Source of the DNA: Euwallacea fornicatus
Taxonomy: Eukaryota; Arthropoda; Insecta; Coleoptera; Curculionidae
Length of the DNA: 64,000 nucleotides
NCBI RefSeq assembly: GCF_040115645.1
Contig: NC_089556.1
Coordinates: forward strand, 682,001-746,000
Direction: 5' to 3'
Below, piece by piece: positions 1 to 10,758 of the stretch; the first letter of the stretch is position 1; each line of letters starts with the position of its first letter. The position numbers were made by a program, and so were the translations under genes. The notes beneath the pieces are model-generated. The model had not been told where the DNA came from and did not search any database. It saw only the letters and a list, made by a program, of their open reading frames with translations.

Positions 1-1921
1 TTTTACTATGGGTCTATCAGCATTTGTTAAAATTATTTTGCAGATTGTTAATGCCTCCTAAAATATTTCTTTGATATATTTTACTCTGTATGCGACTAAA
101 ATTATAATTGATAGAAATTTAAGGGTGCCATGTACATGGTCTTAAATTCAAGAACTTCGAAATAAACGTAGCTGAAATATATTAATATTACAGAGGATTG
201 CTTACTGCCAATTTGGTGAACGGGGAGAATTTATTTAACATCATTTATGATTAATCTTAGGTGCATAGAAATAGTTAAATTAATATTTTGTATAAATAAT
301 AGAAAATTGTTTGGTTTCATAATAAAAGTTGTACCAGTATTTGATTGAAACACTATTATATATTGTATAATACCTAACAGTTTATTATTCATTCTAATAG
401 ATACTGAACATATACATTTCTTTTTTTATAATAAATCATTTAACAACTATTACTAGAACTTTAACTTACATAAATTCAATAAATAACATGTAAAAAAGTG
501 CATAAAATATGGATAAATAGGTGTACATTCACATAAAATTGACAATTTAAATTTAAAAAGATATAAATTGCCTCAAAGTAGGTCGTAAACCAATCGGCTC
601 ATTCCAACCAACTCAGGACTAACACAAAAAGCGCAGTCTATAGCTTATCACTTCTTTGTTGGAACGAACCTCCAGTATACGATTTACTACCAATGAATAT
701 CCAAAAAATGGAATGTTGTGCTTTATTTTTTATTCTTATTTAATTATTACATGATTGTCTGAAGTCTCATATTAATTATTCACTGAAAATACTGGAAATA
801 AATTAAACCCGCAATCAAAAGGCCTAATATCAATGGAGATATACTTTATGGAATAGCAGAATCACTTTTTGTTCAAAGTTTCTTACGAAACTTTTTTAAA
901 GGTAGAGACACCAATAGAGGAATTTTAGTTAGAAATAGAGAGGTATAGAAATTTCGGCATGTTGCTGCTAATTAGATTTAATTGTTTTCCATTGTATCAC
1001 AGAACTTTGACATTGAGTAGTAGGTGCTAAAATCTTTGTTTCTTGCTAACAACCGTTATGAAAATACACGTTAGAGGTTAGACAGTATCGAAATCTGGGG
1101 AAATTATGTATGTGTACTTAGCTGCCTATTAAAATTATCTCTAAATATTCAAGCACTTTCTGCAGCTAGGCTACCGATTTAAAATATTTTACTTAGTTTT
1201 ATCATTTACTGTACTAGTTAATAAGAAAATCGGAATATCTGATTTTTAAAATATCTATTATTAGCACTGTACAAAACAGTACTTTTAATAATAGTAATAA
1301 TTGACATAATGTAAATATAGACATGTAGTTTAAAATTTGAATCTTCAATCTATATCTTTGGTCCACTACAGTTTAATATAGGATGTCCCGAAATTCGTGA
1401 TCTGGAATGATTATTCACCATTTACTAGTAATGATAGTCACCAGCTATTTAGCTCAACTAAAATGTTATCACTTAATAATTTTGAGACACCATATATAAG
1501 CACCCTGATCATTTCTAATTAACTTGATAAAATTTATAAATTGTCTAATTATCTAAAGGAATGTAAAAGTGTGGCCATGAAATATACGTGTATGTAGTAT
1601 TTTTTGTAATTATTGAATAAATTTTCAAGGTAAATTGGAGTGTTTCAATACTACTTCTGGTCGGAATGGCGAAGTATACATAAAGTACCTTAATAAACTA
1701 AAAACTTGTCAATAATTATTATTCTGAAATATTTCGGTAGGAAGATATAATTGCATTTTTTACTATCAATATAAATTGGCAAGAATGCAACAAATGCATT
1801 AGGAACTTTCGACTCAATTAGGATATCCGATATTAAAAGACCACGAAAAAAAAATTAGCCTTAGAAAAGACAAAAACCAATGCATATTAATTACGAAGAT
1901 GTCGTCTAAAATATGTATTAT
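1..1921. other. AT-rich non-coding stretch
   Basis: I see no supportable gene here. The sequence is very AT-rich, with stop codons in all frames and many A/T homopolymer runs. A stretch near 1381 resembles the terminal sequence of common insect DNA transposons (GGATGTCCCGAAATTCG), but no partner end was found. The right edge abuts the 3' end of the minus-strand KRAP-type gene, so its 3' UTR probably lies in the last few hundred bases. Confidence 0.6.
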
Positions 1922-2018
1922 TTAATTCTTTTGTTTCAAATGGACTGGAGAATTCGGAATGGACCTGAAATTTACAAGAAATAATTTTGAGACTTCATTG
2001 GAAATCATTTTTACTCTA
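1922..2018 (-). CDS. KRAP-type gene, terminal coding exon
   Basis: The acceptor ACATTTCAG precedes a frame that stays open for 31 codons and ends in TAA at 1922-1924. It encodes a basic tail (HRVKMISNEVSKLFL, then SIPNSPVHLKQKN). This part is not recognisable by motif. It is supported by splice phase and the close acceptor; a further intron is possible. Confidence 0.5.
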
Positions 2019-2758
2019 CTGAAATGTAGGTATTATTCAATACTTACTGTGGTAAATCAGCAGAATTTTGAGCATATCTCTCAAGGAACTCATTAATGTC
2101 AATTTGGGGTATTAACTGAAATATAAAATAAGTGATTTTTACCTGTTTTATTCCAGATCTTAATTTATTTTCACAATCTTGCAACAAACTGCTGTTATTA
2201 TACCATGACCTAAATTGACTCATTTGTAAAACAATACCATTACCAATTATATTGCTAACTCATCAGATTACAAATTTATATGATGAAATCTTTGGGACCA
2301 TTCCTTCATCATCTAAGATATCAATAAATATTCTAACTAGAACCGAACTAGGTGTATTACTTACTCTAGAGGGCTGCAGAAACCTAGCAGGAATTCTCCC
2401 TATATTATGTGAATTTCGCCTAGGCCCAAACCCCAAGCTTAGCAATACTTCTTCAGGATCTGGCTTTCTGAGTTCCAACACTGACTCAACACTACTGCAG
2501 TGGCTGTCATCTGATTGGATAGAATTATCTCTACATAAGATATGATGATTTTCTTAGTATGGTAGACCTAAATTGCTTTACAGATATGTTATTCTACCTT
2601 AATAGTTGTCTCTGTCTGCTCATTAGTGATTGCTGCGGGGCATACATGTTTGAGTAGGAAGTATTTTGGAGATGATTCATTTGGTGGTTCTGAAGGTTTT
2701 GCAAGTTCTCTAACCATTGCTGAGTTACCGTAGAGTTTTTTCTTTTAAGTTCTGCCAT
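1922..2758 (-). CDS. KRAP/TESPA1/ITPRID-type IP3 receptor-interacting domain protein, short form
   Basis: Four minus-strand coding exons join in frame: 2758-2598, 2530-2365, 2115-2048 and 2018-1922 (stop TAA). They give 163 aa. Introns are GT-AG; the second runs from GTAAGTAAT to TTTCAG, and its phase-0 junction is what restores the family motif. Visible features are an N-terminal Q/N-rich helix with W15 (TQQWLENLQ), a serine-rich linker SSVES at about 66-70, the core DPEEVLLSLGFG at 78-89, IPARFL at 100-105, and QIDINEFLERYAQ at 113-125. The order SVES, DPEEVLxxLGFG, IPxRF, GIDxxxFL is the signature of the KRAP IP3R-binding domain in vertebrate ITPRID1/2 (SSFA2/KRAP) and TESPA1, which bind the IP3 receptor and help position it. 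Those proteins are far longer (hundreds to over 1000 aa), so this is a minimal version. The family call is from remembered motifs; binding to IP3R is inferred. The last exon could be extended by an unseen intron (there is a TTTCAG within it). Confidence 0.72.
2048..2115 (-). CDS. KRAP-type gene, coding exon 3
   Basis: The acceptor is ATTTCAG and the donor GTAAGTATT (phase 2). It encodes LIPQIDINEFLERYAQNSAD plus two residues, which continues the IPARFL...GIDxxxFL pattern of the domain. The phase matches exon 2 (0) and exon 4 (2). Confidence 0.65.
2365..2530 (-). CDS. KRAP-type gene, coding exon 2 (core motif)
   Basis: The acceptor is CTTATGTAG and the donor is GTAAGTAAT after codon AGA (phase 0). 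The exon carries the diagnostic SSVESVLELRKPDPEEVLLSLGFG (read as two blocks, residues about 66-74 and 75-89) and IPARFLQPSR. Reading through the donor gives an open frame to 2263, but that extension loses the family pattern, so it is treated as intron. Confidence 0.72.
2598..2758 (-). CDS. KRAP-type gene, coding exon 1
   Basis: The start codon is the reverse complement of 2756-2758. The exon encodes MAELKRKNSTVTQQW followed by a glutamine- and asparagine-rich helix, ending in AG before donor GTAGAATAAC (phase 2). The W in a short amphipathic N-terminal helix is typical of this family. No upstream coding exon was found; the 5' UTR is not delimited. Confidence 0.68.
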
Positions 2759-3862
2759 ATTACTATAAAGAACATAGTTGGCTTAAAACTTGCAAATGTC
2801 TACTTGGAAAACACTAATTTAATAATGGATTCAATGACTTTTAATATTCTTGTTTTCAGTCAAGATAACCATAGGTGTCTAGTTTAGTTTTAAATTGGTA
2901 TATCTTTTCTACTTTTTCTCTAATTTTTGAATCTAAGACTTCTGAATCTAAGAAACAGTTAAATTTACCCTAAATTTTTTATTCATTGTGACAACATAAA
3001 TTGTGTTAGATCTTCATACTCACCTACTTTTAGGTGATTTTTCCATGTCTGCAACTTAATGCGTTCAGCAATTTTATAAGATTATAATAGTTCGTTGAAA
3101 AGGTAAGTATCAAAAATAGAACATTTTTAATTAAGAATTATTTTATAAAAACAATAATATCAAAAAATGGAAACAAATTTCATAATTAATATGATTGACA
3201 GTGACAATTTCATGGTACTGGACAATTTTGTGTTTGATTTGATAGTTGTCGGTCGCGTTCACAAACAACACAATCCGTTCTAACCAGCGTACGACACACT
3301 CACCTTGTCCGCACTTATTGTTCTCAGCTGGACTTCCCTCATAGTTTCCATGCTTTTCTTATGATTGAAATCTTTGTTCAATTTATACTTTAATGTGGAG
3401 AATTGACTACTAAATGACTAACAATTAGCATCCAACATACCGCTTCAATAACCCATTAGTGGTATTTGTTCTTCTTATAAATAAATTTAAAGTTGAGCTT
3501 AAGCCGATTTACTACTTGACTGGATTTACCGAGGATAAAACAAATCGACGAATATTTTGAATAAGCGGAATCATTTCATTCTGTAGTATCATTTTAATTC
3601 TATGATAAAAATATGTTGTATCATTTAGCAGAGGCTTTTAGAGATTTATTTAGATTAAAATTAATTTCGTTTGAAGGCACAAGCCACTTTGGGTACGAAT
3701 GAGAGTTAAGCCTCAAAATTAAATGAATTGTATATGCTAATGCACACGCATATAAGGATCGATTAAACCGATAAAATATAGATATATGTATATTGCCGCA
3801 ACAGACGCTATTTAATTCTTAAGATTTCATTGCTTCTTGAAAGTTGGAAGGAAATGAGGAGT
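2759..3862. other. intergenic spacer between two minus-strand genes
   Basis: This stretch of about 1.1 kb holds the 5' region of the KRAP-type gene and the 3' region of the next minus-strand gene. It is AT-rich. I see no convincing coding segment, RNA gene or repeat. Confidence 0.5.
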
Positions 3863-3965
3863 TTAAGGTCCTAGTAGGAGCTTCTCTATTTTCTCTTTTT
3901 GTTTTTTGGTCAAAACTATTAACTCCTTTGGGTCTACTGAGCTCAAAATCGGATTGCAAAATTCC
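3863..3965 (-). CDS. small charged helical protein, terminal exon
   Basis: The acceptor is AAAATTTCAG. The frame stays open for 33 codons to TAA at 3863-3865 and includes VLTKKQKEKIEKLLLGP. The phase fits the preceding exon. Confidence 0.58.
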
Positions 3966-4571
3966 CTGAAATTTTAGAACATTTTCTATCAATGAACAGT
4001 TTTCTCATTACTCTCCGGTTTTTACCTGTGAATTCGTACACCATCCAGTGCTCTTGCTCTTAAAAGCTCATGCGCTTTAAGTTCTCTAATAAATTGAGTC
4101 CTTTGCTGCTTACCAGCTTTAAGCAGTCTTTGGCGACACACTACGAAACTACAAAAATAAAATAAACTTAGATCCATTTCTATCTCACTTACTACGGCAA
4201 TTTTAATTGCGTAGGATCATTAGTGTCACTTGACGCCCTTTCATAATCCTTGGTAGCCTCTTCAATGTTGTTTTCAACACCGCAAATCTGAGACATTTTA
4301 CTTTTTGCATCCTTTGCCTGCTCATCCCTGAATTCGTTTTCCACTTCTAGCTTCTTAGATTTGATGAATCCCTCAAGACTTTCTCGTGCGGAATCTGTAG
4401 TACTGGGTGTATGTTTTATCAAGTCATATATCTAGAGATAGAAGCTTTGGAATAATAGTAAATTTCCTTATGATGTTAATGGTAACTTACCTCATTTTCA
4501 AGCGAGCACGCTATTGAGTGTCTTTCCTGTAGAGTTTGTCTTTCCTTAGGACAGTCTTCTTCATTCGACAT
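3863..4571 (-). CDS. uncharacterised small charged helical protein (181 aa)
   Basis: Four minus-strand coding exons join in frame: 4571-4491, 4431-4193, 4148-4026 and 3965-3863 (stop TAA), with GT-AG introns of 59, 44 and 60 nt. Donors are GTAAGTTACC, GTAAGTGAG and GTAAAAACC; acceptors TCTCTAG, TTTTTGTAG and ATTTCAG. The product is 181 aa, starting MSNEEDCPKERQTLQ. It is rich in E, K, D and R. Residues about 10-100 look helical, probably coiled coil (KSKKLEVENEFRDEQAKDAK), and a second basic helical stretch follows the second intron (QRTQFIRELKAHELLRARAL). The C-terminus is lysine-rich and ends EKIEKLLLGP. No signal peptide or membrane segment is seen. I do not recognise the family; a structural subunit of a larger complex is only a guess. 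The first exon frame is also open upstream of the ATG to an acceptor-like site near 4605, so a longer N-terminus is possible. Confidence 0.62.
4026..4148 (-). CDS. small charged helical protein, coding exon 3
   Basis: This exon is 123 nt. It follows a 44-nt intron with a good polypyrimidine tract (TTTATTTTATTTTTGTAG) and ends in CACAG before GTAAAAACC. It encodes YFVVCRQRLLKAGKQQ and a basic helix. Confidence 0.58.
4193..4431 (-). CDS. small charged helical protein, coding exon 2
   Basis: This exon is 239 nt, from acceptor TATCTCTAG to donor GTAAGTGAG (phase 0 to phase 2). It encodes the main acidic/basic helical block, including LEGFIKSKKLEVENEF and EEATKDYERASS. Confidence 0.62.
4491..4571 (-). 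CDS. small charged helical protein, coding exon 1
   Basis: This is 27 codons from the ATG (reverse complement of 4569-4571) to GAAAATGAG before donor GTAAGTTACC, phase 0. Confidence 0.55.
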
Positions 4572-4671
4572 GTTAATGGAAATTAACGCTGGACACAGGA
4601 ATTTCTAAATCAAGCGATGAATTTGTAGGAATAAATTTACTTTAAAGTTTTGTGATAAAAATGAGTAAAGC

Positions 4672-4854
4672 TTAACACAAAACCGCATCAAAAATAATAC
4701 ATTGGCGTGGTGAATAAGGCGCTTCGCGTATAGATACATAATAAGGAGGCTCAGAAGAATGTAGTTTGATCGATAGGTCTGTATGAACAGCGTCGATTAA
4801 AAAGTTAGCCTCCTGTGAAATAATCTGATGCTTGTGTTTTTCTTGGTAAAGCAT
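4672..4854 (-). CDS. small hypothetical ORF or 5' exon of the adjacent gene
   Basis: This 60-codon minus-strand frame lies 100 bp upstream of the 181-aa gene on the same strand. It starts at an ATG in AAAATG context and contains SSEPPYYVSIREAPYSP. It could be an independent small ORF, a chance ORF, or an upstream exon: the frame at GATGCG (before a weak GTTTTG donor) is phase 0, and an acceptor-like TGATTTAG near 4605 opens a phase-0 frame into the next gene. I do not recognise the sequence. Confidence 0.22.
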   Translation of the reverse strand: MLYQEKHKHQIISQEANFLIDAVHTDLSIKLHSSEPPYYVSIREAPYSPRQCIIFDAVLC

Positions 4855-6430
4855 TTTTGTTTACCAAGAATCACAGCAAATGTGCTGATCATAACCTCTG
4901 TAATTATCCATGCTCTTTTGGTGTTGGGCAAGCCACAAGTTACAAGACAATGTAAACACCCATAAAATCAATGACTAATAATACCTTTTAAACAACTCCG
5001 AAGCCAATTACTGGGCAATTTTGGGGGTGAGGTTGATGTTTCATATAATTATACAACTGAAGGAACTTGATTTTAGATCATCGAGAGAACCCACCCATCA
5101 GAAAACAAAGCTAAGTTAAAAAATGACCTAATGACATAGTACCTGGGTATCAGAAATTACTTCCTCGAGAGTGCCGAAAAATTATTTAATACTACCGTGG
5201 TATCTTCTTTAGTAGAATGCTTATGAAGAAATGGTATAATGCATCTTGCGCGTATTTTTAGCCCAATTATATTTCTAGGCGGATCGAGTAATTTGCGGCA
5301 ATATATTCAGATCTGCAGACTCAACCATTTCAGAATCAGTCTTCTGATATGAAAAACGTTGCAGGCACCTGCTTGCTCTTGGGGATAATCTACGTGTTCC
5401 ACTTTGAATGTATTTCGTATTCTTTATTACCGGGTGGGAATCTCTGACAAATTTTAAATTTAAAGGGATAGTAGCTTCCAGAATTTATAGTCACCTTAGA
5501 AAAAAGGTTCATAGAACAATATATGTTAACTTTTCTGAAAAATAAAAATGATGGCTTCTAATGTTCCATCTAACCGATACCAAGAAGAGTTCTCGGGATT
5601 GGTTATATAGGGTGTCTTAGTAAATCTGTTACAAGGCGATATCTTCATTGTGGTTAGAGATACTGGAAGATATTTTGGGGACAAATTGTTTGGTTTGATG
5701 AAATACATTATGTGGTGGGATTATACAGTTTTTTGAAAAGTCGTTTGACAATAAAATTTTCATTTTGCTTTATTATTTTAGAATGGTGCTCTCAACGTGT
5801 TTTATTTTCAATTAAATCTGTACATATTTTTAAATTGGTTCAATATATGACGCAGTACTGGTCGGTTTATTAGTCGTTTTAGCTATTTTTCTTACCGATT
5901 TACCTTGTTTATAGTGTCGCAAAGTAAGTTTCTTCATTTTCATGCTCATTTTTTTCTTTTTCGACTCATTCATTCATTTTAATATCGAATTTCTATAAAA
6001 CACTTTTTTAGACTTCACTAAACTAATACGTCTCGATATTTTGCTGACTCTTATTTTCCTTCAAATGGTTCTTTATTAAACTTATTATATAACTACCTTT
6101 TTGTTTTAGATTTTGCAGAATTATTAAAAATACATAGATAAGTACGGCAACCTAATAGGTGGACGAATACTTTTTTGATCTATTGCATATCAAACGAAGA
6201 TATCAGAGGCGCAACGCTAGTTTAAGCACGTAAAGTTCTTCGAGCAACAAAGTTTTCGGGCGCGTCAAGATTAATGATGAGTTTTACGGTTTGTATACTA
6301 AACTAATATTTGTTTTATTTTACTCACAGCAAGATCAACTCCAGCCCGATTTCGAAGTCCCATTCAATAAGACCTGACAAATTTATCTATAGAGTTTCCC
6401 TCCTGAATTCCACGCGACATCACAAATCTT
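4855..6430. other. intergenic non-coding stretch
   Basis: No gene is supported. At about 5596 the motif TATAGGGTGTCTTAGTAAATC resembles a DNA-transposon end, but no matching opposite end was located. The rest is AT-rich and unremarkable. Confidence 0.4.
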
Positions 6431-6439
6431 AATCAAGGA

Positions 6440-6850
6440 TCACCTACCTCCTCAGGTTGACTGCTTCACAGGTCGATCCCGGTCGCTCCCGAAATTCCTC
6501 CCAGAAATCGGGCAACGTCGCGTGTCGTCCATCCCGATTGCGCGAGATTCCCATTCCGACTCCGTCTGGTGTAGTATCGATGTGACGCGGTCCTAAAGCA
6601 GGTCGGGCGTATTGCCAACTTCTCTGATTGGTCTGACAACTAAAGCGGGTGAATTGCGGCGATATACGCGTTTCCGGGGGTTTTTGGATGATTTCCGGGC
6701 TCAAGATGGACGGCAAGTGAATCTGTGTGGATTTCTTTGGTTGCAGTTGGGGATGTAATTGGTGTTGGAAGTGGGTTTAAGTGAGAGTTCTTCCATTGGA
6801 GCCAGGAGCGCCTCGCGCACCTTTTTGAGTCGGATTTTAGAGGTAATTAG
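6440..6850 (+). promoter_or_regulatory. CpG-rich block, candidate promoter/5' leader
   Basis: In a window that is otherwise strongly AT-rich, this stretch has a dense run of CpG dinucleotides (for example around 6470-6600) and GC-rich segments up to about 6830. It ends near GATTTTAGAG followed by GTAATT at 6843, which could serve as a splice donor. In insects with low methylation such islands often mark promoters or 5' exons. It lies about 7.7 kb upstream of the first CadN coding exon, which begins at a splice acceptor and therefore needs an upstream leader exon. Linking the two is inference; strand and start site are not proven. Confidence 0.3.
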
Positions 6851-9800
6851 CAGTTCAAGGGGTAGAAATGCAGTATTCGATTAGCTTTCTAGGAAAAGTG
6901 TTGGGAGTTTTATTATCATTTTATGTGGAAGTGTGAGTGATTTAAATATTACTACATCAACCAGCGATCCGCGCTTGATAGTGTACATTGAACGGAGGGA
7001 ATTTTTGAATTCCTTCCAAAGATGCGTGTTTTTTTTTTAAATGAAGATGAGTGGGGTTTTCAACTGGTTTTGTAAAGATTTGTGGTTGTAGTGTCCGAAA
7101 CGTTTCCTCCTGTCAAATGAAGTAATGGCCAGGAAGTCGGATTTTGCGATTGCGCGTTTCTAGGGGAAACTTCAAGCTTGACATCCTATCGAATATTATA
7201 AGGGTGCTTCGGCTCGGTCTTGTTACATTTTTATGTTTAATTTTTTGATTTTTTGCTTTGTATATGGTGATTTGCTGCTGAATGATGAAAAAACCAACAA
7301 TTAATGGAATGTTTGATCTCTGCACGGTGAACCCTCTCAAAATTAAGTCTAAATTTAACACCCATCTCTTATTATTGTTTACAACATAGTTTAATGACCC
7401 GCCATATTCATTACTTATGTGTATTACTCTACTACTTTACCTATTCAAATAATTACATTATGCGGCAGCAGAAAGTTCTTAATGGGACCTATATTAAATT
7501 ATGATAATCCGAGCATGGAAAAGTGTCGTTAACTTATCAATCATTGATTAAATGGTTGATTCTAAGTTATTTTTTTAATGTATATGGTTGATGGATCTTG
7601 ATAAATTTTCTGGCTTGGATGTCAGCAATTCAACCGATAATTCCTGAAGAGGGATGAAAGACATGCATATTTGCAGTGGAATTTTGTTCTTGGATAAGTA
7701 ATTGTGCTATTTCGTCGTTAGACAAAAATGTAAATTGTAAGAGCATGTAAGGGATATGGTATACGTATAACGATTGCCCTATTCATTCAGTGGAACAAAT
7801 TTGAGATCGCCATATCAGTTTCGCACGGCAATTGATAGGCCTCTCTTACCTTAAATTAGTGCATATTTTTTTCTTTCACCCATTCATTGGCAACTGCAAA
7901 TAATGTGTGGTAAAGCATCAGTAACTAATATATGCAAGTGCTGTAAAGATTTTTTTCTATGAGTGGTAAAAAGAGATTAAGCCTTAATTAAACTTACAGA
8001 AGACTACATTAAATTGATAAAATACGCTCTCTTATAAAATATAAAATATTGCGCGCAAAAATATTGCATCTAACACGTGTGAAAGCGTCTTAATTTTCAA
8101 TTTGGACAGAAAGAAACGGTTTCCACCTAGATGTTTAATCTACATTTACAGCGTGTTGTGGGATATGTTGACACATACTCAATCAACACTATGAAGGTGT
8201 CAACAGAAACTGACATAGAGTTGACAAAAAGCTTGTAGTAGAGATTGTTCAAGATGTTTCGGTTAAAACCGTCACCAGTTTTCGTTTATAGGCTTGTAAG
8301 GCACACATGTTCCATGAAACCAATGTTGTTCTAAATATATTTAAGATAGGTCCAGTGGCTGATCTAGGGGTATAATTAGTTTTGGTGCAAAGCTGATTCA
8401 CTGCTCAACATAGGAAACAGCTGAGTTTGAGAAGAAAGAAAAAAATGAGTAGAGAGGTAAGAAATTTGGAGAGAGGAGGATTCAATAAGCGTCGAATTTG
8501 AGAAAAAAAAAATGCATCCTAAATAAGGAGGAAAAGGGAAGTGCTCCAGGAGTCCAACGAGTCGATACTAACTACCACGCCACAAATTCGGATTATGAAC
8601 GGTAACTACCATTCCAATAAACACCTGGGAAAGAACGTATTGCAATCAGAATTTGAGGAAGATGTAAACGTAATGGCGGCAAAGGCGCATTTTTACAAAC
8701 AAAAAGAAATAGATACGTTCTTCAATAAGGCCAACAGATAAAGAAATTTTGATTTTTTGCTCTTTGGGCACAGAACAGATCTTCTGGTATTAGAAAAAAA
8801 GCAGAGACTGGGGCATTTATCCACGTGATTTTTCAATGATAAATATATGCTTGGTGACCGTAGGGTATACGAATAAGCATTTAGTAAGTTCTTTCTATTC
8901 CTCCAGATATCTTTTCCCTAAGTTGATGAAAGTCTTCAGTCTTGAGAGTTAGTGTTCTGTGTTCAATTCATTCTGAACTGGATGGTTTGATGGGTGTTCC
9001 AGTGACTAGGTGTGTCTGATTTTTATCTTTCAATGGCAAATCTGGATATTTTTAAAACTATCGTTGAATTTCAACAGGTTCGTTTCGCCTTTTAATTAAT
9101 ATAAATTCGACAGCTGATAATGCTGAACAAAAAAAAGGTGGGTGTCACCCCTTGACACGCGTCTATCGAATGCCGGAACACGTTGTCAGGGTGCTGCTGC
9201 GACGCATACGTGCACCCTATTAAAAATCAATACGTAGAAGAAGGACACGTTTTCAGAATATTTCCCAAACGTGCATCTCCCACATATTACATCATGAAAT
9301 TAATCTAGACCAAATAGGTTGGATAAAAAGCTTATTAATATAATTAAATGGTGATTTATTCAAGTGGAGCAGATAAACCAACCTCCACCACGGGCATATA
9401 ATCTCTTAGATCACAATCTATAATGGAACCATTCTTCATAATCAAAAGATCGCCATCAGAACCAATACTGACCGTCAGACTTCATCACTTCGCTTTGCTT
9501 ACTGGCCACAATAAATCAGTTTGTATCTCGATGTTTAACAAGATAAGGCCTCATAATGTGGTTCTTCAAAGGCATTAGGAAACGACAGGTATAAAGAAAA
9601 ACACAAATCTGTCAACACACGATCTTGTCTTGAATAAAACGTTAATGGGCGTATAAAATTCCGAAGGATGGTAGGGTGCCGGTACCGGCGTGATCCCTTT
9701 CACATAAAATTATGTTAATGAGAAGGTTGAGTGGTTCCTAAAGGTGGGGTTCAATAAGGTATTGTATTCTTATAGACTATAAGTGTGCTCAAGTGAAAAT

Positions 9801-10078
9801 ATACCTTTGATTTTTTAAAAGAATTTTACAGAGATTTTCATTTTTGTCCCGTATTTTCGAGCGACATAATAGGATTTTAGTTAGATATTTGTGGGAATTT
9901 TGAAGGATTTGTGTTGCGTTTCACATCATTTTTAGAATAATGAAGCAATTGTGCCGAGTGATATTTTTGTGTTTTTCGAGGATTTTAAAAGGTTTATTAG
10001 ACTGCAGAGAAGTTGTCATCAGAGATTAATTGGAAACCTACTGGGGACGCATTTGATAGTATAGAAGGCTAAAATACC

Positions 10079-10174
10079 CCACAATAATGTAAGGGACTAA
10101 AACACCAATAATAATACAAAGGGTCTAAAAAGGAGGTATAAAAATATGGGCTTTTAGTCTCGCATATTATTGTG
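10079..10174. repeat. short inverted/direct repeat cluster
   Basis: The segment CACAATAATGTAAGGGACTA (from 10080) recurs imperfectly in direct orientation at about 10107 (AATAATACAAAGGGTCTAAA). It also recurs in inverse orientation at 10149-10174, whose reverse complement reads CACAATAATATGCGAGACTA. The layout resembles a decayed foldback element or MITE remnant. Confidence 0.4.
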
Positions 10175-10717
10175 CCTCCTCCTTTGTCGAACATCTCAAG
10201 TTGTTGATTTCCCAATGTGGTGGAAGTAACTTTGAACTTGAATTAGCGAACTGTCGAAATGGAAGAGCCAATTGATCGCCATAGAATGCTTAGAAGATCA
10301 ATACTCATCAAATTCAAATGTACCACAAATGAAGACAATATATTCAGTTCCGAATTTTCTTTGTGAATATAGCCCTGTATACAATAAATAGGACACTTTA
10401 AGTCGAATATCCTCAACATAGCTAACAATATCTCGAAAACGTTACCAGTTACGAAGGCTAGTGGTTGCTGACTGAAACAAGGAAAAGAGCTCAGAGAAAA
10501 CAGCTACGATTGTAAAACGAGTAAAAACAACGTATAACGTTTTTATTGATATAAAAGTGCTAACGGATGTGATGCTGAGATGCTCAGTTTGATTTAACAA
10601 GTAAAGTGAAAGTTCGTGTGCTCTTTCAAGCATGGGTTGTAGAAGCAAGGCATAAGATCCAATGGTTAGTGAATAAAAAGTTTCGTAACACACTCACGTG
10701 TTTGCCGCCCTCATCTG

Positions 10718-10758
10718 TGGCTCGTGCGTAACATTTGAGGCTCGTGAGTTCGAGGGTC
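10718..10758 (+). repeat. tRNA-like A/B box pair, candidate SINE remnant
   Basis: TGGCTCGTGCG (10718-10728) resembles a tRNA A box. GTTCGAGGGTC (10748-10758) resembles a B box at tRNA-like spacing. A similar block, GAGGCTCGCGTGTTC, appears near 11158. Two sites at about 10816 and 11123 read as B boxes on the minus strand (GGATTTGAACT, GGATTCGAACT). There is no cloverleaf with a full acceptor stem, so this is not called a tRNA gene. Confidence 0.25.

Noticed and set aside
2263..2364. Extension of KRAP-type exon 2 past GTAAGTAAT
   Set aside because: The frame stays open, but the donor is strong and splicing to 2115 restores the family pattern in phase, while read-through does not.
2252..2545. 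97-codon plus-strand ORF
   Set aside because: It is the antisense shadow of the KRAP-type exon 2, which carries the recognisable motif on the minus strand.
6444..6716. 90-codon minus-strand ORF in the CpG-rich block
   Set aside because: GC-rich sequence keeps frames open by chance. No motif is seen, and low-complexity proline/arginine usage is typical of shadow frames.
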